Shown piece by piece: positions 59,724-64,000 of a stretch of DNA of 64,000 nt. The notes beneath the pieces are model-generated. The model was not told the DNA's origin, did no database searches, and saw only the letters and a program-made list of their open reading frames with translations. Within the stretch, counting starts at the first letter, position 1; every line of letters begins with the position of its first letter. A program made the translations under genes and the position numbers. Source of the DNA: Psychrobacter sp. WY6. GTDB lineage: Bacteria; Pseudomonadota; Gammaproteobacteria; Pseudomonadales; Moraxellaceae. The stretch lies in assembly GCF_018448495.1 (NCBI RefSeq), contig NZ_CP049902.1:2480001-2544000 (forward strand). The letters are read 5' to 3'.

Positions 59724-61937
59724 TTAACGCTGAGAAAACTGTAATGCCAAACCTGTATGGCGCTCAGTAGGTGTTTGAACAGCCTTTTCAAAAGCAGATT
59801 TTGTACTATATATGGTTACCTGTTTCTTAGCACGGGTCACCGCCGTATAAATAAGCTCTTTGCTTAGCAATCTAGCATGACTATTATCAAAAGTAATGGC
59901 AACGTGCTCAAACTCAGATCCTTGCGATTTATGAATGGTCATCGCATATGCGGTGGCAATCACCTCTTCATTTAGCAGGTTGACGGGAATCCCCTGTGTT
60001 TTATTCTCGAAAAAAACTTCTAATCGACTTCTTTCATCCGATGTTTGTAAGCAAAAACCAATGTCACCATTAAATAATCCTAACTCGTAGTTGTTTTGTA
60101 AAACCATCACAGGACGGCCATGGAACCATGTGTTTTGACCCAGTGGTAGCTTTAGTTCAGTTAGGTGCCATTGAGTGAGATAGTTATTAATGTAGTGATC
60201 GCCCCATTCACCATTATGACCAGCACTTAGAATTCTAAACTCATTAAATGTCTCCATTAATGATGTAATCGTATTTTTTACTGATTCTGGCATGGATTTT
60301 TCGATTGGATCTTTTAGGAGTTCTTTTACTTTACTTATATATTTGATATATTTTAGCGACATTTTTGAAATAATTTCCTTATTGCTTAGGCTATTTCTTG
60401 TCTTATTATCTTTAAACTCATTTGTTTGCAGCGTATTTACATATTGAAAACTCAAGGCTTCATCTTGCCTTAACAGCTGCCAGATGGCTTGCGTATCTAC
60501 CTCTGCCTGATTAATTTGGGAGGCAAGTTTGCCAATACCTGATTCTGCACTAAACCTGCGGCTTTCGGTTAATTCTGCATGAATGGGTTGTAACAGTGGG
60601 ATATGGCACAAGTCAGCCAATACTGCTCCTGCATCGACTGCTGCTAGTTGGTTCGCATCGCCTAGCAATATAAGCCTTGCACCTGGTTTCACTGCACTTA
60701 CGAGATAATTAGCCAACTCGACCCCGAGCATCGACGCCTCGTCAACGATGATAATATCTTCGCCAAGTGGATTGTTAGTATCGTAGCGCGGTCTACCCGT
60801 CCGACCAATACCTAACAAACGATGGATTGTCTTAGCTTCTTGTAACTGTAGATCAATATCTGCTGCATCGAGAGCAGCTTGTAAAGATTCCTGCATGCGC
60901 TGGGCGGCCTTACCAGTTGGTGCTGCCAATGCCAGACTGGCACTATCTGTACTGAATCTAATATTTCCAGCCCTGTATCCCCCACTCTCTGTCGCTTGTT
61001 GCAGCGCAATGACTAACTGAGCCACGGTATAGGTTTTACCTGTACCTGGACCACCAGTAATAATACTAAATGCATTATTATTAGTCACATTAATAGCTGC
61101 TATCTGCTGATCGTTTAAATTTTTGGGTATTGATATATTTAGAGGGATTATCTGTTGATTTAAAATAGTATTAATGTGCTGTGCTAAGTTAAATTCTGCT
61201 TGCCATGCACGATGTAGCCAAAAAATTATTAATACTGCTGAACCTTCTGTTTTTCGACTGTCAACCTGTTTGTAAATAATAGGTTGATTTTTTTTGCTTA
61301 GGCTATTTAATTTATCGTTATTATTAATGCTACTATTAACCTCAGCTAACAAATTGTGTTCGTTAACTAGGCGCATAAAAAAACTTAAGTCCGTATTTTT
61401 CAATAAGTGATATAGTGTAGCAATCATGTCAAAACGCTTGGTTAGTACCTCTTTTTCGTGGTTGCTAAGCGCCAATTGCATCCACAGCTGATCTCTCTTA
61501 TCAAATAGCGTGTCTAGCAATACGAATAGCGACCTTTCAGTTATAGAGTCATCTTCTGATTGCGTATTTAGTTTGCTATCTATCAGCGCAAAGATTGGCA
61601 TTGCTAGCATCTCTAATAACTGTTGCTGCCAAGCATATAGCGTAACTGCCTCATCATTGATTTGACCTTGCAATGCTTCCTCATGCTCAGAGGACTCAAT
61701 GGTCAATACAGTATGCCCCTCTTCCAAGTGAGTCGCTAACATAACGAATAGAGCGGTGAATAAATTACTTTCTTCTGTTTTATCGACTTGCTTACTATCA
61801 GTATTAGCTTTTGCATCCGTTGCCTTATACGCTAAATACGTTTGCTCGCGGCGTAGCAATATATAATCACTGATGTTACTAGCCCAGCTTTTTTGTAGCC
61901 CAATTACTGCCTTGCTCTCTTTTTTATTATTACTCAT
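59724..61937 (-). CDS. recD: RecD, exonuclease V alpha subunit
   Basis: 737 aa, intact. The 5'-3' helicase of RecBCD, which processes double-strand breaks and degrades phage DNA. The N-terminal domain is divergent. The helicase core has Walker A ITGGPGTGKTYTVAQL near residue 295, LAAPTGKAAQRMQES, Walker B IIIVDEASML, LLGDANQLAAVDAG and the C-terminal YAMTIHKSQGSEFEHVAITF with YTAVTRAKKQVTIY. An insertion of about 60 charged residues (KDNKTRNSLSNKEI...KYIKYISKVKELL) lies between helicase motifs and is not in E. coli RecD. It follows recB (74 bp gap). Confidence 0.95.
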   Translation of the reverse strand: MSNNKKESKAVIGLQKSWASNISDYILLRREQTYLAYKATDAKANTDSKQVDKTEESNLFTALFVMLATHLEEGHTVLTIESSEHEEALQGQINDEAVTLYAWQQQLLEMLAMPIFALIDSKLNTQSEDDSITERSLFVLLDTLFDKRDQLWMQLALSNHEKEVLTKRFDMIATLYHLLKNTDLSFFMRLVNEHNLLAEVNSSINNNDKLNSLSKKNQPIIYKQVDSRKTEGSAVLIIFWLHRAWQAEFNLAQHINTILNQQIIPLNISIPKNLNDQQIAAINVTNNNAFSIITGGPGTGKTYTVAQLVIALQQATESGGYRAGNIRFSTDSASLALAAPTGKAAQRMQESLQAALDAADIDLQLQEAKTIHRLLGIGRTGRPRYDTNNPLGEDIIIVDEASMLGVELANYLVSAVKPGARLILLGDANQLAAVDAGAVLADLCHIPLLQPIHAELTESRRFSAESGIGKLASQINQAEVDTQAIWQLLRQDEALSFQYVNTLQTNEFKDNKTRNSLSNKEIISKMSLKYIKYISKVKELLKDPIEKSMPESVKNTITSLMETFNEFRILSAGHNGEWGDHYINNYLTQWHLTELKLPLGQNTWFHGRPVMVLQNNYELGLFNGDIGFCLQTSDERSRLEVFFENKTQGIPVNLLNEEVIATAYAMTIHKSQGSEFEHVAITFDNSHARLLSKELIYTAVTRAKKQVTIYSTKSAFEKAVQTPTERHTGLALQFSQR

Positions 61938-62011
61938 AGTATGCTTGTCTCTATGTTGAAATAGTTAATCGATATCATGTTTTTTAGCATTTAATCATTA
62001 CTTATAACCTA

Positions 62012-64000
62012 CTAGTTGGGCATGCCAAACAACGCATCTAGAGCCTTAATGAACTCAATTGGAATATCCCACGTCACTAATCCATAGCGGTCGTTGTGCA
62101 TTGAGTGGCTATTATCAGCCTCTTTAACATCTTGTGATAGATCATCAGCTGCTTGAGAGTTGGGATCATACACACCTCGTAAAAAAACATACTCCACAGC
62201 GCCTAAATACTTATCTTCATTGCCTGCATAATCATGTATTCTCATTGAAAGGAATCGATGTAACGCTACTTGATAAATCGCTGCTTGTAGCCAGTACCCT
62301 GCCTTGGACATTGCTTGCTTAAGTGTATCTTCATTATAATCGCTTAGGCTATTTCCTAGAAAGTTGCTTTTATAATCGACAACGTAATACTTGCCAGCAT
62401 GTTCGTACACTAAGTCAATTTCGCCGCGTAAATAACGATACAAATGCGCTTTGTTTTGCGGAATAAGAGTGACGTGTTTGTCCATCTCATTAGGGAGATA
62501 TTGTTGGAAGAGTTTAGTGATATCCTGTACTTTAAATTTCTCTGACAACCCCATATTGAACTCTAACTCAGAAAACCGCTGACCTGCATTAAGAGAGTTT
62601 AATGGTTGATTGGAGGCCAATAGCGGCGCATGTAGCACCTCTTCAATCCAATTGATTAGTGCCTCATGCTTGGTAGCATCTATTGAAGCAAGATCAAGTG
62701 AACTAGTATTGAATGAACCGTCATCGCCTTGCTCTTGCTTCTTCGCTTGTGATCGACGGCCTTGCCTCAGCGCTACTATAAACTAGAGGCAGTTGATAGC
62801 TGCTGATCGCTCTATCAATAACCTGAGACCACTGCGCTTTATTGTTGAAATCAATTTTTTCAAATATCTCATGCAAGAACGTACCCGCATTAGCACCTTT
62901 CACAAAGGTAAAGCGGACATCATCCTCTGATTTGAGGCTTAGTTCACTGTCTTGTTCGAGAGACTCTTTGCTATTAAGTGAATGGAGATCTGAAACTGAA
63001 GACTCTGTCATATCGATGTCTATCGCATCATCAATACGCTCATCCATTATCGCCATTGTTTGTGTAGATTCATCGAGCTGACGTGCCAAAGCGGTAAAGC
63101 TGGTCTTAGCCCAACCATAAAAATAATTGGTTTTCATAACCTCTGCAAAAGGCGCATACTCAATAGTCTCTGTGGCAGGCTTATGAGCACTTGACTTGGT
63201 AAGAGCGAGCTGAACATTGTCATTTACGCCTGCTGATTTAGTATCGTTGCTTGCGTAATTCTTGTCGTAGAACTCATTGACCTTATGCCCTCTGAGCATG
63301 CCTATCGTACCTTTGAGTCTATCAGGCAACTCAAATTTCGCTTCTGGTGATTCAAACCAATAAAACACCGGCTTTAACTCAAATCCTTTTTATTGTTAGG
63401 ATCTCGCAGCACGACATAAAGCTGGCACGAGTAAATGCCACATAACCAAGCCGTCGCAGCTCATCGAAATCTTCCCGCGTTTCGATATTGGTGTAATAGT
63501 CCTCTGTAGTCGCTGAGCCTTTTAAGGATGAGAAGCGGCGCTGGTTTCCCGTTGATTCACTATCTATCGAATGATAAACTTCTGTCGACTTATGCACTAG
63601 CGCTGAAGGCGCTTGTTGGGCATTGTACAAGTACAACCCGTAGTCTTCCTTATTCCCAGACTTCCTACTGGCATCACCCATTCCCAATACATAGACAATG
63701 GGGAACTCAAGTCCTTTGGACTTATGAATGGTCATCAACTGTACGCCAGATTCTGTAGGCAGTGGATATTGCTTAGCCCAATCACTGTTAGGGGCAGCAT
63801 CTATATTTTGTCTAAACCAAGCCAATAGTTCATGCTCACCCATACCTAGGCCATACTGCGCCAAGATATCCATCACATGACGCAAATCCATGATATGACG
63901 ATCGCCTTCTGGACGAGCCGCTAGCGCTTGCCAAACGCCTTGTGGCTGTATGGGATTTTTATCTAACAAGTAATGCAATGCCGACAAGATGCCAAAGTGC
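62012..64000 (-). pseudogene. recB: RecB, exonuclease V beta subunit, C-terminal part (runs off window)
   Basis: 3'-5' helicase/nuclease subunit of RecBCD. Visible from the right edge: LMTIHKSKGLEFPIVYVLGM (helicase motif V/VI region), LRRLGYVAFTRA, a linker with KTSFTALARQLDES, the start of the nuclease domain GANAGTFLHEIFEKIDF, and the nuclease motif GEIDLVYEHAGKYYVVDYKS (catalytic D and DYKSN). The stop is at 62012 (ALFGMPN). Frameshifts near 63385 and 62715 split it into three frames. The gene continues past 64000, so more than half is missing here. Confidence 0.92.

Noticed and set aside
1..64000. tRNA, rRNA and riboswitch genes
   Set aside because: Intergenic regions were read for cloverleaf and known conserved segments; none was recognised, though short RNAs could be missed without a search tool.

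Overview
The window looks like a draft chromosome segment from a Psychrobacter-like member of the Moraxellaceae. The evidence is moderate-to-low GC, a lldP-dld-lldD lactate cluster, a prpB-prpC-acnD-prpF-prpD methylcitrate cluster, the DUF2868/DUF3482 pair, an ArsA ATPase next to a cory-CC-star protein, and recB/recD order. The assignment comes from gene content only. No rRNA, tRNA or CRISPR array was seen.

Layout: 1-6563 is accessory DNA. It holds an IS3-type OrfA fragment, a broken IS256-family element carrying a 67-bp palindromic insertion, an intact IS256-family element with a perfect 8-bp target duplication, a 7-bp tandem repeat and a broken phage/island-type tyrosine integrase. 6826-12783 is the lactate block: LldP permease, FAD D-lactate dehydrogenase and FMN L-lactate dehydrogenase, divergent from a LysR regulator. 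12941-18814 is a four-gene SMC-type defence/condensin operon of the Wadjet (JetABCD)/MksBEFG type, in transcriptional order D-C-A-B and heavily disrupted. 19250-30511 is an iron/siderophore island with Fur boxes: two TonB receptors, a CeuBCDE/FatDCBA-type ABC importer, an AraC regulator and a cupin. 30515-32853 holds a MITE and three broken small genes, two of which share a C-terminal motif. 33093-48986 has a LysR gene, an NRAMP-superfamily transporter without the DPGN motif, and the methylcitrate cluster for propionyl-CoA breakdown, interspersed with a lipoprotein, a Sel1 protein, a DUF4145 protein, an ABC exporter and an ElaA-like acetyltransferase. 49103-59716 is mixed core genome: an SDR, DUF2868 + DUF3482, a membrane protein, ArsA + cory-CC-star, CstA, a conserved protein, Hpt and MepB. 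59724-64000 is recD followed by the C-terminal part of recB, which runs off the window.

A striking feature is the density of frameshifts. Many conserved housekeeping genes (prpB, prpC, acnD, prpF, cstA, recB, lldD, dld) are interrupted by single-base losses, mostly in short homopolymers, and reconstruct perfectly when one base is restored. I read most of these as read/assembly errors, not decay. For such genes the coordinates given span the whole reconstructed gene and the type 'pseudogene' means 'interrupted as sequenced'. A smaller set of lesions (in-frame stops in jetC and jetD, a 23-bp tandem duplication in jetC, the 67-bp insertion in the first IS256 copy, the integrase) is better explained by real mutation.
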